The translations under genes and the position numbers were made by a program. The notes beneath the pieces are model-generated. The model saw only the letters and a list, made by a program, of their open reading frames with translations, was not told the origin of the DNA and ran no database searches. DNA of 64,000 nt. Source: Brachionus rotundiformis. Taxonomy: Eukaryota; Rotifera; Eurotatoria; Ploima; Brachionidae. Of the stretch, positions 22,690 through 33,920 are shown in pieces (position 1 is the stretch's first letter; each line of letters opens with the position of its first letter). Where the stretch lies: NCBI GenBank assembly GCA_016802295.1, contig JAESIW010000208.1:659948-723947 (forward strand), given 5' to 3'.

Positions 22690-23210
22690 CTTTACATGTC
22701 TGAAAAGCGTGATTAGCAAAAATGGTGGCGAAGAGACACCCAGAGCAGATTAACGAAGGCTAGAGCTATATTCTTCAAATTAAGGAATATGTTGAAACTG
22801 TTATCTCTTCGACTGAGGACAAAATTTTTCTCTTTATAGTTATCTTGTTAAATCTGTATTGCTACATGGATCTGAATGCTGGAAAATGACTTGTTATGAA
22901 AATCATCTATCCCAAAGTCATCACAAATTAGGAGCTGTACAACAGATCAAGGACCGAATCGATCTGCAAAAATAGGAGACGATTTAAGTGCCTTTGTCAT
23001 GTATTGCGAATACCAACAAATAGAATTCCAAGTTCTATTATTCAGAAGACCTAAAGAAAAACTAAAGAGAAGTGCTGGATCAAAACAAGAGATCTGAAAG
23101 AGATGAAATTAACATGTGAACAAGCAGAAATTGTCGCTAAGAATAGGGTAGAATGAAGAGAGCTTGTAGACACCTTATGTTCCACTGGTAGAAGAAGATA
23201 GAAAACGAAG
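22690..23210 (+). mobile_element. Non-LTR retrotransposon relic, C-terminal part
   Basis: The plus strand, in shifting frames, reads LVKSVLLHGSECWKMT, then RKNRRRFKCLCHVLRIPTNR and finally KEMKLTCEQAEIVAKNRVE followed by LVDTLCSTGRR. This order (YGSE.W, GH.LRM, CSTG) is typical of the C-terminus of RTE/L2-like LINE polyproteins. The family differs from the WNKLP family elsewhere in the window. Many stops and shifts; inactive. Confidence 0.75.
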
Positions 23211-25203
23211 ATACTACAATTTCTTTAAAAAATTTTGCCATAAAAAATGGTATTTTTGATTTTGCTTCATTTTTTCATTATATTTTTCGTGATCTGATTC
23301 AACCTTGGTCTTTTTGGGACTTTTGAATACAACTACAGATTTACACTCTTATGAGAATACTCTTTTGTAATATAGATAAAAAGCCATTTTTTATTTAATT
23401 TTAAAAAAATTTATATTTTTTATATATAAAATTAAAGATTCAAATATTGTTTTATTCAGAGTGAGTAATTCTTGATAAATTTATAGATAAAATGAAATAA
23501 AAATTTAAAAAAGGATATACTTTGAATACTTAAATTTTCTGGTTTAGTTTAAAATTATTTACAAGCTTTTTTGGTTTTGTAAAATATGGTACAAAAGAAG
23601 AGAAAAAAGACCTAAAAATTTCTAAAGTGCTATTTGGTGCTTCATTTTCAGACCACTTGTAGACACATTATTATTATATTTTTGGATTTTTTCTTTTTTA
23701 TTTTACCAAATTTCACAAATCACATTCAAATGGATAATTGAAGAGAACACTTTATTTAATAAAAATAATGAAAATAAAAGAATATTTTTAAAAACACTTA
23801 GAATAAACAAAATTTAAATAGTACCTTCTTTACATCACTTTAAAAATATGAATGATAAAAAACTAATGTCAAGTTAATATTTTCATCATCTTATAGTTTT
23901 AAGAATAAATTTTTTTGCAATTTTTTATAATTTTTCATGCATCAATTCAAAAACTATCAATGAATATTATAATTTTTGTAAGATAAATTGTTTAATTTTA
24001 ATAATTTTTTTGAACGGTATGGTTTGCTTTAATTTCAGCATAGATTTTTATCAAGAATGCTCATTTTTTCATAAGAAAATTTTAATTTTGATGATGGTAG
24101 AGTTCATCTTTTACCTTAAGGAATAATTTAGTTCTTTAAAATGCTTGATCTTGAAGCAACTTTGCTTGCTTCGAAAAAAATACCTGCACAAACTCTGTAG
24201 AGTAAAAATATAGATTTTCAACCTTCGTTCTACTTGCCACATGTATGGGGTACACATTTTAATGTTGATTTTCCTTTACTTTAAAGTAATATAAGTAAGT
24301 ATAAAAAGGAATTAAAAGGGCATTTTTTCATCAATGATGGCATTTCTGACTCTATCAAAAAACTAGAAAACTTAAGATTTAAATATTATCGTTTATTTCT
24401 AAATGAATTAATAGGCCTAAATGAATTTCATAATTTGAGGTCCACTAAATTCAATACCTACTATTTTCATCCTCATTTTCTTAAAATCGTAATATTTTTA
24501 TATTTTTTAATTAAGTAAAAGTTTTACTTTTCTTTCTTTTCTTCTAATTTTTAATTTTAATTTTTACTGAGGTTAATTAAATTCAAATAAATGAATAAAA
24601 ATATTGATTTAAAATTTAAAACTTTAAATTGGTGATCTATTGAATTTTTAGTCCTTTTTAAACTCTTTGATATCCTTTGATAAATGCGTATAATATTTTC
24701 TAAAACAAAAATACCGATGTTAGTGTCAATAATTATTTATTTCAATACAATTAAATAATTTCATATGTCAAATATGATTGAGTTAGTAACTATTTTATTT
24801 CTTTGAAAGCTAATTTGATCTAATTGAAACAAATATACATCTCAAAAAACTTAATTTAATTAATTTATTTAAGACCCTCTAAAGCTTATTCCGACAAGAA
24901 GAGTTTATTGGTGTTATACATATTGGAGATTTTTGAGCTAGACAATATTCACTACTCAAAAAATGTCTTTTATCGAAGAAATAACTTAAATCAAGATAAG
25001 TCCATTATAAATATCCAAATCTTTTCAAAGAACAGTTTAATAAATTATTTTTACCATATCTGCTAAAAATGGTATAGTTAAACAAAGGACTAACTTGATT
25101 TCTGAACCAACATGCATTACACTGCATATAGACCAGTCTGAAACTAAGTCTATATCTTTCTTTAAATAAAAAAAATTTGATTTAAAAAAATTAAAAAATA
25201 TAT
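23211..25203. other. Long AT-rich spacer
   Basis: Nearly 2 kb without a reading frame or element I can name. Confidence 0.5.
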
Positions 25204-25533
25204 TGTTGGCGGATCTGTAAACTTAGGCTGACTCTACTCCCTGGTCAAATTGGACCTTTCATACTAGTTATAATTTGTAACTAGTCTTGTTGCTGGAATT
25301 AGATTTAAATTAAACTCGTAGTTACTAGGCTGTATTCATAACTAATTGTTGATTGGAACTTGGAGACAATTAGAATGATATTCAAAGGATATATAAGAAG
25401 GAATATTTTGATTTGAAGAAATTAATTTTTTTTGATATTTATAGTTCAAGACTTGAGCTTAATAAAGTTTCTAAAACCAGCCTATTCTTTCCAATGCCAA
25501 AGTCTAAGTTCAGTCCTAAGCTAACCGCTAACA
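25204..25533 (+). mobile_element. Solo LTR of an LTR retrotransposon
   Basis: The 330-bp unit starts TGTTGGCGG and ends CCGCTAACA, an imperfect 9-bp terminal inverted repeat of the TG...CA type. It contains a TATA-like element near 25390 (GGATATATAAGAAGG) and AATAAAG near 25460, in promoter-then-polyA order on the plus strand. It is flanked on both sides by ATAT, a possible 4-bp target duplication in AT-rich DNA. No internal region or second LTR is nearby. Confidence 0.7.
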
Positions 25534-26022
25534 ATATTTATTATCTTTTTTCATGCCAAGTGAATTATTAATATTTATTAATAATTAATGTCAAGATAAT
25601 TAATATATTAAAATTTAAAAACAAGTAAAGATATTAATTAATATTAATTTAACTAAAGTATCAGGCTAATAGTTTGATAAGCAATTGATTTTGAGAATCT
25701 TAGATCTTATTAGCAACCATTTGGTTCATTCAATGTTTTTGGGCTTGGAAATCTACAAGAGACGCAAATGTAGCCTTCCTTTTTAATTTTTTTCGACCAA
25801 ATGACTGTCAAATTAAAATTTATAATTAAAAGTAATTTGATTATTTGATTAAAATTTATGACAAGTGACATTTTCAAATTTATTTTATTAGCTTGGATCT
25901 ATTTTAGATTTAAAAAGATATAAAATATTATCAAATGAGTTGGTTAAAGAATTTATTTTATTAATTTGTTAAAAAAAAATAAAGTTTATTTTAAAATAAA
26001 AATGATTATATTGATTAAGTAA
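25534..26022. other. Spacer downstream of myosin light chain gene
   Basis: AT-rich; expected to include the 3' UTR of the minus-strand gene at 26023. Confidence 0.5.
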
Positions 26023-26547
26023 TTACAATGTTTGATTCGAGTCTTCTTCCTTTCGGCCATGCTTTAGGATGCGAGTGAACTCGACAAAGTCGAAAATGCC
26101 ATCTTTAATTGGAGCATCTCTGAGCAGCTCTTCGCATTCCTCCTCGGTAAATCTGTCACCAAGGGTGCACAAAAAATCACGAAGCTTATCTTCGGAAATT
26201 TTTCCCAAATTGTCCTCGTCAAAGCAGGCAAATGCGTTCATGATTACAGTCTCTGGGTCTGTGCCATTCAGCTTGTCGCCAAACATGGTCAAAAACATGG
26301 TAAAATTGATCGGTCCAGTAGCCTCGTTGATCATCTCTTCTAAATAAATGTCAGTGGGGTTTTTTCCAAGGGAGGCTAGGGTGTCATGCAAATCTTCTTT
26401 GCTGATGAAGCCGTCTCTGTCCTGGTCGATCATGTTGAACGCCTCTTTGAACTCTTGGATTTGGGCCTGATCGAACATGGCAAATACGTTCGAGGTGGCT
26501 CGCCTGGCGCGATTCTTTATGTTGGATTTCATTTTTCGTGACGACAT
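26023..26547 (-). CDS. MYL9: Myosin regulatory light chain (non-muscle/smooth type)
   Basis: This EF-hand protein binds the neck of myosin II and regulates contractility through phosphorylation. The intact 174-residue frame is the usual family length. The N-terminus is basic and carries the phosphorylation site RRATSNVFAMF (Thr-Ser doublet as in T18/S19 of vertebrate MYL9). EF-hand 1 is the divalent site DQDRDGFISKEDL. Other family blocks are ASLGKNPTD, PINFTMFLTMFGDKLNGTDPE, AFACFDEDNLGKISEDKL, DRFTEEECEELLRDAP and a final VEFTRILKHGRKEED. It is an orthologue of the MYL9/MYL12/spaghetti-squash group; the vertebrate paralogue names cannot be separated. The coding part has no intron. Confidence 0.95.
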   Translation of the reverse strand: MSSRKMKSNIKNRARRATSNVFAMFDQAQIQEFKEAFNMIDQDRDGFISKEDLHDTLASLGKNPTDIYLEEMINEATGPINFTMFLTMFGDKLNGTDPETVIMNAFACFDEDNLGKISEDKLRDFLCTLGDRFTEEECEELLRDAPIKDGIFDFVEFTRILKHGRKEEDSNQTL

Positions 26548-26784
26548 TTTTGCTCAACTTTTTTTTATCTATAATAAAATAAAAAATATTTCTTATGACT
26601 AATCAAAGAAAAAAATTTACTGATGTTTTTAATTTACAAGTCCTAAATATTATAAACGCATATACTTGTTTGGTTACAACAAAGCTAAATTTGCTAATTA
26701 AAATTTAGTTAAAAAATTAAGAATTTTTTATGTTTAGTTTTGATTTGAGAGACAAAATATGATAGTTTGGGGCCGAATAGTGTG

Positions 26785-26857
26785 GCCGAAATAGCTCAGT
26801 TGGGAGAGCGTTAGACTGAAGATCTAAAGGTCCTTGGTTCGATCCCGAGTTTCGGCA
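26785..26857 (+). tRNA. tRNA-Phe (GAA)
   Basis: A 73-nt cloverleaf without intron. The acceptor stem GCCGAAA pairs with TTTCGGC, followed by discriminator A. The anticodon loop CTGAAGA carries GAA, closed by TTAGA/TCTAA. The A box (TAGCTCAGTTGG) and B box (GGTTCGATCCC) are canonical. The T stem CTTGG/CCGAG has one G-U pair. T runs follow at once for Pol III termination. Confidence 0.97.
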
Positions 26858-26859
26858 TC

Positions 26860-26870
26860 TTTTCTTTTTT
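26860..26870 (+). terminator. Pol III T-run terminator
   Basis: Two runs of T (4 and 6) directly after the tRNA-Phe gene. Confidence 0.8.
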
Positions 26871-26871
26871 A

Positions 26872-27266
26872 TCAAAGCTTTTATTAAATTAATTTATTAT
26901 TAATTAGAATAAAAATTTATTGAAAATTTTTTGATATGGTCCTACTGGCAAAAAACTTGAGATAAATGACAAAATAAAATTGAAAAAAAATCAGATCATT
27001 TTTATAAATTTGATACAGAGATAAATTTTCATACAAATGAATAAATTAGTATTAATTATTTATATTTTTTTAATTTTAAATTTAAACATATGGTAACTGT
27101 ATAAGAGTAGAGAAGAAAAAATTTCTTATAAAATTTTTATTAATTTAAAGTTTTACTATTAAAGATAATAAATAAACTAAAAAAATAGTTAATTATTTTG
27201 TTTGATTAATAACCATGAGAAAATTTTTTATATTATTATAGATAAAAAAAAATATCGTCACGTAAA
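26872..27266. other. Upstream region of paralogue 1, shared with paralogue 2
   Basis: A segment at about 27011-27095 (GATAAATTTTCATACAAATG and what follows) is repeated, slightly changed, at 28494-28575 upstream of the second zinc-finger/coiled-coil copy. The duplication unit of the array therefore included promoter DNA. Confidence 0.7.
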
Positions 27267-28226
27267 ATGAACTCTAAAATAAAGAATCGCTGCAAGAGAG
27301 TCACCTCGAAGCCGAGGATCATTGATTTAAATAAGTCGATTTGTGATCATTGTGAGATAGTTGTTGAAAATTTGAATTAGGTAACACTTCCTTGTGGTTA
27401 TGTTGTTTGTTATGAACATGTAAGAGATGATATGGTTTATTATTTTAGCCAAAAAATAAAATGTATAATGTGTCATAAACATTATTTTAATTCTGATGAA
27501 GTAAAGCTAATTGCTAAGAATCAGGCAAAAATAGCTGAAAAAGTTTTCTATGAGAAGTTAGATCTAGTCAAAAAGGAAATAAATTTGATCGAAGAATACG
27601 AAAAAGATAAAGACACATATATAGACGAAAATATAGACAAAGTTTTGAACCAAATTGATTTGAGAAGAGAGGAATTGAAGAAAAAAGTGATAGAGGAAAT
27701 TGATGAAATTTACGAAAAATTGATTAAAGAAGTTGATCAAATTAAGTCAAATCTTAAAGAACATTTTATTGATTTAGATATTAAAAATTTTGAAAATATT
27801 ATAAAATTAAAAGACGAAATTAAAAATAATGAAAGAAAAGATTATTTTCAAAGAAAATCTACATTCCTCGATCTATATAAGGTCGACTCGATTGATACAA
27901 ATATCCGAATGATTGATGCAATTAAAAATATAAAATTTTTATATCCCAAAATAGATAAAAATATATTAAATTCTAAATATGAATTTCACAGCGACTTTAA
28001 TGGGAAACTTACATATTCACCAAATATTAATGTTCATCGATTAGATTTTGGTTTACTAAAATATGATGCGACACTAAGAAAGGAGTTTGATGATGGTTCT
28101 TTTTCGGGAAGAATGCTAAGATATCCATTTGGTTTATCAAATTCAACTTCATTTTTTACATCAATGCCATCCGGTAACGAAGAAGATAATCTTGACACTA
28201 ATGATACATCTTCCTTAAATACTTAA
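27267..28226 (+). pseudogene. Zinc-finger/coiled-coil paralogue 1, nonsense in finger
   Basis: First of four tandem copies. From the ATG at 27267 the frame reads a basic leader, then SICDHCEIV, and meets TAG at 27378 where the other copies have TTG (Leu) before VTLPCGYVVCY. After the stop the frame is open to 28226. An internal ATG at 27432 would give 264 residues with only the last zinc ligands (IKCIMCHKHYF) and the whole coiled coil (VFYEKLDLVKKEINLIEEYEKD region to about residue 150) plus the C-terminal segment. Either the gene is dying or it makes a form without the N-terminal CxxC. The full family layout resembles RING/B-box plus coiled coil of TRIM-like proteins. Confidence 0.7.
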
Positions 28227-28575
28227 CATTATGATTCAAATTAAATAATAAAAAAATGATGAACATATTTTTTTTAGATTAATTTTTTTATAAGTTCAAT
28301 AATTTTAGATAATGGCAGATTTTTGAGTAAATATTATGTTCTAAGTTATTAAATGAACTTGCGATTTAGTTGAATTTAAATGAAGAAGACAAAAAAATAG
28401 TTAAATTATTTTTTATCTAAGGATAAAAAATTTCTGATTATCTTCGGGAATTTTTATCAAAAAAAAAACTTGATAATTTTTTTTTAAATTAGGTACAAAG
28501 ATAAATTTTAATACAAATGAATAAATTAGAATTAATTATTTATATTTTTTTTAATTTTAAATTTAAACATATGAC
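28227..28575. other. Spacer between paralogues 1 and 2
   Basis: Contains promoter-proximal DNA shared with the other copies (TTTCTGATTATCTTCGGGA at about 28432-28450, also near 32765). Confidence 0.6.
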
Positions 28576-28950
28576 AACTTTAAAAAAGTGAGAAAAAGTT
28601 TCTAATACAATTAGATTCAAATTTATTTTTAGCTTTTTAAAATTATTTAAAAATTTGATTAAAATTATTTCAAAAAAACTATAAATAAATAATATGTTGT
28701 AACTTTAAAAAAGTGAGAAAAAGTTTCTAATACAATTAGATTCAAATTTATTTTTAGCTTTTTAAAATTATTTAAAAATTTGATTAAAATTATTTCAAAA
28801 AAACTATAAATAAATAATATGTTGTAACTTTAAAAAAGTGAGAAAAAGTTTCTAATACAATTAGATTCAAATTTATTTTTAGCTTTTTAAAATTATTTAA
28901 AATTTTGATTAAAATTATTTCAAAAAACTAAAAATAAAAAACATATTGTA
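28576..28950 (+). repeat. Three tandem 125-bp repeats
   Basis: Copies start at 28576, 28701 and 28826, each beginning AACTTTAAAAAAGTGAG. The first two are nearly identical and the third has a few changes at its end. They sit just upstream of paralogue 2. Confidence 0.9.
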
Positions 28951-28996
28951 ACTGCATCGCTAAATTATATTCATTAATAAAGATAATAATTCAACG

Positions 28997-29440
28997 ATGA
29001 AGTCGATTTGTGACCATTGTAAGGCAGTTAGAAGCGAGATTAATTTGGTAACACTTCCTTGTGGTTATGTTGTTTGTTATGATCATGGGAAAAAAAAAGA
29101 TTCACGTTGTACAGAAAATTATTTTAATGATCACTTTAGCCAAATAATAAGATGCCTAGTATGTAATAATCATAGTTTTAATACTAATCAAGTAAAACTA
29201 ATAGCTAAGAATCAGGCAAAAATAGCTGAAAAAGTTTTCCTAGAGAAGTTAGATCTGGTCAAAAAGGAAATAAATTCGATCGAAGAATACGAAAAAAATA
29301 AAGACACATATATAGACGAAAATATATGCCAAGTTTTGAACCAAATTAATTTGAGAAGAGAGGAAAAACAATATTCATTTAATAGATTTTGGTTCAATAA
29401 TATATGATGAGATACTCAGAAAGGACCTTAGTATTGGTAA
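28997..29440 (+). pseudogene. Zinc-finger/coiled-coil paralogue 2, internal deletion
   Basis: The frame starts well (MKSICDHCKAVRSEINLVTL, then PCGYVVCYDH and RCLVCNNHSF) and enters the coiled coil, but after NLRREE it jumps to sequence that in the other copies encodes the C-terminal HR(L/I)xFG..KY segment, in the wrong frame, and stops at 29407. About 400 bp of coiled coil are deleted. The remaining 136 residues keep a complete zinc-ligand set, so a truncated product is possible, but the simplest reading is a pseudogene. Confidence 0.75.
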
Positions 29441-29650
29441 TAATGACAAATGTTTTCAACAACCTTTTTTTGGTCAATCCAATACTTCAAAAAATACTTT
29501 TTACAAATAAAATATCCACATTTTAAGATTTTTTATTTTATTATAAAAGATAATTTTTTCAAGGCAATATCTGCTTTAAAATTATTAAATAAACTTGGCA
29601 TTTTTGGATCTATGCTCAAATTTTTACCTCGCTTAACCAAAAAGATTTTT

Positions 29651-30156
29651 TTAAAGCTGAATTTTAGTAAGGTACCAAATTAATTTACAAATTTATTCAT
29701 TAATACAATAATAATTTCAATTTTAAATTTTTCAATTTTTATTTTTGTTAAAAAAAACATCCTTTTATTTAGAAATTTTAATTTTTGACAATAAATAAAT
29801 TAAACTGATGTAACGAAATTGGAAACAAATTTTCTATCGTTGCATTAAACTTTCGGCTCCTTAAGTTTACTATTTTTTAAAGCATATTTTTATTTTTATT
29901 TTTTGAAGATCAATTAGAATAAATTTGTTATTGTTTAAAATAAAATAGTAAAGTATTAATATATACTTTATCCATACACCACTCTTAATATAATAATTTC
30001 ATAATTCATTAATTCATTGATCAATTTTTCATTATATAGATAAATTAAATTTCCTTCATTTTATTAATTTTCTGAATTTTTTTCTTGAAACATTGAATTT
30101 TTATAAAAATGAATAAAAAAGATTTAGCCTCAGAAAACATTAAATAATTTTTAATT
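29651..30156 (+). repeat. 506-bp direct repeat, left copy
   Basis: This segment and 31854-32359 are both 506 bp and differ, by eye, at one position (A at about 30076, T in the right copy). They flank the LINE at 30157-31853 exactly. Confidence 0.9.
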
Positions 30157-31853
30157 AATATTTCAAGGTTAATCAACAGGCTAGTGCCCATGTCATAAAG
30201 ACCGATTAACACTCCATTTATTTAAATAAAATAAATTTTACTAATTAAAAATAAATTGTTCAAATAATCATTTAAAAAAGTAAAACATTGAAATGTTTAA
30301 ATTAAATTTTTTGAATTCTTTTTCAAAAACTGTAAAAATTAAATTGATATTATTAAAAATTGAATGCTTAAATGTTGTAAATTTCAACATTGATCTCTTG
30401 ATCACAAAGCAATTTATAAGTCTTGAGTAGAAAAATCCAAATGTTTTTTCACCATTTACTGATTTTGAAGTTGGTTCTATCAGATTCTCACTGTTCCTTA
30501 AATTATATTTTAAATTTCTTGAGTCATTTTTCTTTAAATTCTGCCTTAGATTTTCAGGAGAATTATGAAAGTATAGTGTTTTATAAGCAAAAGATAGCAT
30601 TCTATCAATTATTCTATGTTGGAATGCAAACAAGCCATACTTTTCTAAGAAGTTATTAATATCATTAAAGTTATTTACATCAAATTTGAACCTAAACAAT
30701 TTAAATAACGTTAAATAATAACTCTTAGCCAATTTAATTATTGCCTCTTTTGAGAAATAGCACAAGAGAGTCGAGCAATAATCAAAATATGGCAATATAA
30801 ACGTCTTAAAGAACTGTATTTTTACAGAAGTTGATAGGTAGAATAGTCTCTTAATGCTGAATAATTTTTTATTCACAACTAATGATACACTACATGCTAA
30901 TTTAGAAAAATTTAGATTCTGATCAATATTATAACCTAAAAGAGTTATTTCATTGACTACTTTAATTTCATTTCCACAAAGATCGATCATCTTGGGAATA
31001 ATAGTCTTTCTATTTGAAAAAATCATACAGTAGGTTTTTGACCAATTAATATCAACCTTGTTAAAATAACACCAATCACTAAGATAGTGAATGGTACCCG
31101 AAAAATTTTTCAAAACACTATCTAAGTCCTTATCAGAGTGACTGATCGTAGTGTCATCAGCAAACATTTTTATGTCAAATTTCCTTAAGAGATAGGGAAA
31201 ATCATTAATAAAAATCAGAAAAAGAAGAGGACCTAGAACTGAACCCTGCGGTACACCTAACTTTAGAGCTGTAGGTTTTGATCTTTCGTTACCAAGATGA
31301 ACTATTTGAGATCTATTAACCAAATAATTTGATAGAAGACCTAAGGAATTATTGTCAAATCCATAGTGAAATAATTTCAAGAGAAGAAGATTTGGATCAA
31401 TCACGTCAAAGGCTTTTCTAAAGTCAATAAAAAGTGATAAGGTAGTAAGTTTCTTTTCCTTAGCTAAATTTAATTCACTTAGATATTCATGAAATGCAGT
31501 CTGACATGAATGCCCAGCTCTGAATCCATGCTGCCCATTAAAAAAAATATTATTAGATTCAAAATAGCTTGAGATTTGATAAGCCAATAATCTTTCAAAC
31601 AATTTTGCAATTGGAGAAAGAACTGAAATAGCTCTATAATTGTTAATGTCAGATTTAATACCTTTGTTTTTAAACAAAGGGATAACAATAGCTAACTTCC
31701 AGTCATCTGGAATAGATCTTAATCTCAAGCAATGATTAAAAATATGAAGAAGTAAAGGAGCAAATAGGTCTGGTAGACCTTTTAGTATCTTTGGATGGAT
31801 ACCAATATAACCAGGTGAACTAGAAGATGGTAAATCACTTAAAGCTTTTTTAA
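30157..31853 (-). mobile_element. 5'-truncated LINE with intact RT domain
   Basis: The 1.7-kb insert lies between 506-bp direct repeats. Its minus strand holds one long frame (31853-30268) covering reverse transcriptase and the C-terminal region; the endonuclease part is missing. The 3' end (30157-30395) is repeated at 43303-43515. It has no poly-A tail; the end reads ATATTTCAAGG on the plus strand. Confidence 0.88.
30268..31853 (-). CDS. Reverse transcriptase ORF of LINE (5' truncated)
   Basis: About 528 codons are open without a stop. RT motifs appear in order: IPDDWKLAIVIPLFKNKG, NNYRAISVLSPIAKLFERLL, GQHGFRAGHSCQTA (motif 2a), SLFIDFRKAFDVID (motif A with first Asp), GVPQGSVLGPLLFLIFINDF (motif B), KMFADDTTI (motif C, FADD catalytic pair) and NKLFSIKRLFYLSTS with YFDYCSTLL in the thumb. 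The C-terminus ends at 30268. The layout is that of Jockey/CR1-type LINEs. The first codon of the true gene is absent because the copy is 5' truncated at 31853, so it cannot start normally here, but the absence of stops implies recent insertion. Confidence 0.88.
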
Positions 31854-32359
31854 TTAAAGCTGAATTTTAGTAAGGTACCAAATTAATTTACAAATTTATT
31901 CATTAATACAATAATAATTTCAATTTTAAATTTTTCAATTTTTATTTTTGTTAAAAAAAACATCCTTTTATTTAGAAATTTTAATTTTTGACAATAAATA
32001 AATTAAACTGATGTAACGAAATTGGAAACAAATTTTCTATCGTTGCATTAAACTTTCGGCTCCTTAAGTTTACTATTTTTTAAAGCATATTTTTATTTTT
32101 ATTTTTTGAAGATCAATTAGAATAAATTTGTTATTGTTTAAAATAAAATAGTAAAGTATTAATATATACTTTATCCATACACCACTCTTAATATAATAAT
32201 TTCATAATTCATTAATTCATTGATCAATTTTTCATTATATAGATAAATTAAATTTCCTTCATTTTATTAATTTTCTGATTTTTTTTCTTGAAACATTGAA
32301 TTTTTATAAAAATGAATAAAAAAGATTTAGCCTCAGAAAACATTAAATAATTTTTAATT
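31854..32359 (+). repeat. 506-bp direct repeat, right copy
   Basis: Partner of 29651-30156. The boundary with the LINE is sharp: coding text of the RT runs up to 31853 and the repeat starts at TTAAAGCTG. Confidence 0.9.
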
Positions 32360-32921
32360 CACAATAAATCAGTATTAATAAATAAATTTTTTTAGGAACT
32401 TAAATATTTTGCTGTTAATGATAATATTCAAAATCTAGCGACTTAATTAAAGATCACTAAGGAATTATAATCGAATCATAATCAATGAACTTACGATTTA
32501 GTTTTTAAAAATAAATGTTAGTTAACTTTATAGTATAAATTTTTTATTTGAAAGTTAAATTTAAATGTAGAAGACAAAAAAATAGTTAAATTATTTTTTA
32601 TCTAAGGATAATAATTTCAGATATGAATTTATATATTATTATATATTATATATATTTTATTTTTTGATATTGTTTCTTATCTAATTTATAAACAATATAT
32701 TTGATTGAACAAAACTATTATTAAATTAAATAGTTTAAAATTAGAACAAGATTTTAATAAAAAATTTCTGATTATCTTCGGGAGTTTTTATCAAAAAAAA
32801 AAAAATTGATAATTTTTTTTAAAATTAGGTACAAAGATAAATTTTTATTACAATTAGATTTAAATTTATTTTTATTTTTTTTAAATTATTTTAAAGCTGG
32901 ATTGTTAAAGATAATTTAGTT
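32360..32921. other. Upstream region of paralogue 3
   Basis: AT-rich. Contains a segment of about 165 bp (32610-32774) that is found again inside paralogue 4 at about 34687-34850, followed by the promoter-proximal segment common to the array (GGTACAAAGATAAATTTTTA). Confidence 0.65.
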
Positions 32922-33920
32922 ATGCAGTCAATTTGTGACCATTGTAAGGCAGTTAGAAGCGAGATTAATTTGGTAACACTTCCTTGTGGTTATGTTGTTT
33001 GTTATGATCATGTAAGTGAAAATGGATTTGGTCATGATCTTACACAAAATTATTCTTATAGTCCTACAAATCAAAGTATAAAATGCATAATATGTCATAA
33101 TCATTATTTTAATGCTAATGAACTTTTTCGAATGGCAAAAAATGACGCCAAAATAGCTGAAAAGGTTTTCCTAGAGAAGTTAGATCTGGTCAAAAAGGAA
33201 ATAAATTCGATCGAAGAATACGAAAAAAATAAAGACACATATATAGACGAAAATATATGCCAAGTTTTGAACCAAATTGATTTGAGAAGAGAGGAATTGA
33301 AGAAAAAAGTGATAGAGGAAATTGATGACATTTACGAAAAATTGATTAAAGAAGTTGATCAAATTAAGTCAAATCTTAAAGAACATGTAATTGATTTAGA
33401 TATTAAAAATTTTGAAAATATTATAAAATTAAAAGACGAAATTAAAAATAATGAAAGAAAAGATTATTTTCAAAATAAAACAACACAACTTGTTACATTT
33501 AAGAACAACATCATTCATAGAAATATCCAAATGATTGATGCAATTAAAAATATAAAATTTGAATATCCCAAATCAGATATAAAAATATTTAGTAGTAATG
33601 ATAATATTAATGATAACCCATTTAATAAGAATGGACATCCGTTTCTGTATAATAATAATGGCTATTCACCGGATAACAGTATTCATCGAATAAAATTCGG
33701 TTCATTAAAATATAATGAGAAACTGAGAACACAACTTAGTATTAGTGTTGGATGCGGCCATACGAATCCGGTCCATTTGGCGAACGCTTTTAAGCATCCA
33801 CGGAGTTTAGAAAATAAAAGCAAAACTTTTTATAATTTTTGCAGTAAACAAGATAATTTTGAGAATGATGATACAATTTTAAACGATGACGAAATTTTTA
33901 CCGATATTTATACTGAATAA
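32922..33920 (+). CDS. Zinc-finger/coiled-coil protein, intact paralogue 3
   Basis: The only complete member of the local family, 332 residues in one exon. The N-terminus has a Cys/His cluster: CDHC (residues 5-8), PCGYVVCYDH (21-31) and KCIICHNHYF, suggesting two zinc sites of RING or B-box type. A long charged coiled coil follows (about residues 75-185; KVFLEKLDLVKKEINSIEEY, DLRREELKKKVIEEIDDIYE, LIKEVDQIKSNLKEHVIDLD). The C-terminal part has a short conserved motif HRIKFGSLKYNEKLR and no SPRY, NHL or filamin domain. By layout it is TRIM-like, possibly a ubiquitin ligase or scaffold, but that is inference; I do not recognise a named orthologue. The start at 32922 agrees with the other copies. 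Confidence 0.8.
   Translation: MQSICDHCKAVRSEINLVTLPCGYVVCYDHVSENGFGHDLTQNYSYSPTNQSIKCIICHNHYFNANELFRMAKNDAKIAEKVFLEKLDLVKKEINSIEEYEKNKDTYIDENICQVLNQIDLRREELKKKVIEEIDDIYEKLIKEVDQIKSNLKEHVIDLDIKNFENIIKLKDEIKNNERKDYFQNKTTQLVTFKNNIIHRNIQMIDAIKNIKFEYPKSDIKIFSSNDNINDNPFNKNGHPFLYNNNGYSPDNSIHRIKFGSLKYNEKLRTQLSISVGCGHTNPVHLANAFKHPRSLENKSKTFYNFCSKQDNFENDDTILNDDEIFTDIYTE

Noticed and set aside
29450..29683. Plus-strand frame of 77 codons after paralogue 2
   Set aside because: Phe/Ile/Lys-rich chance frame that runs into the 506-bp repeat.
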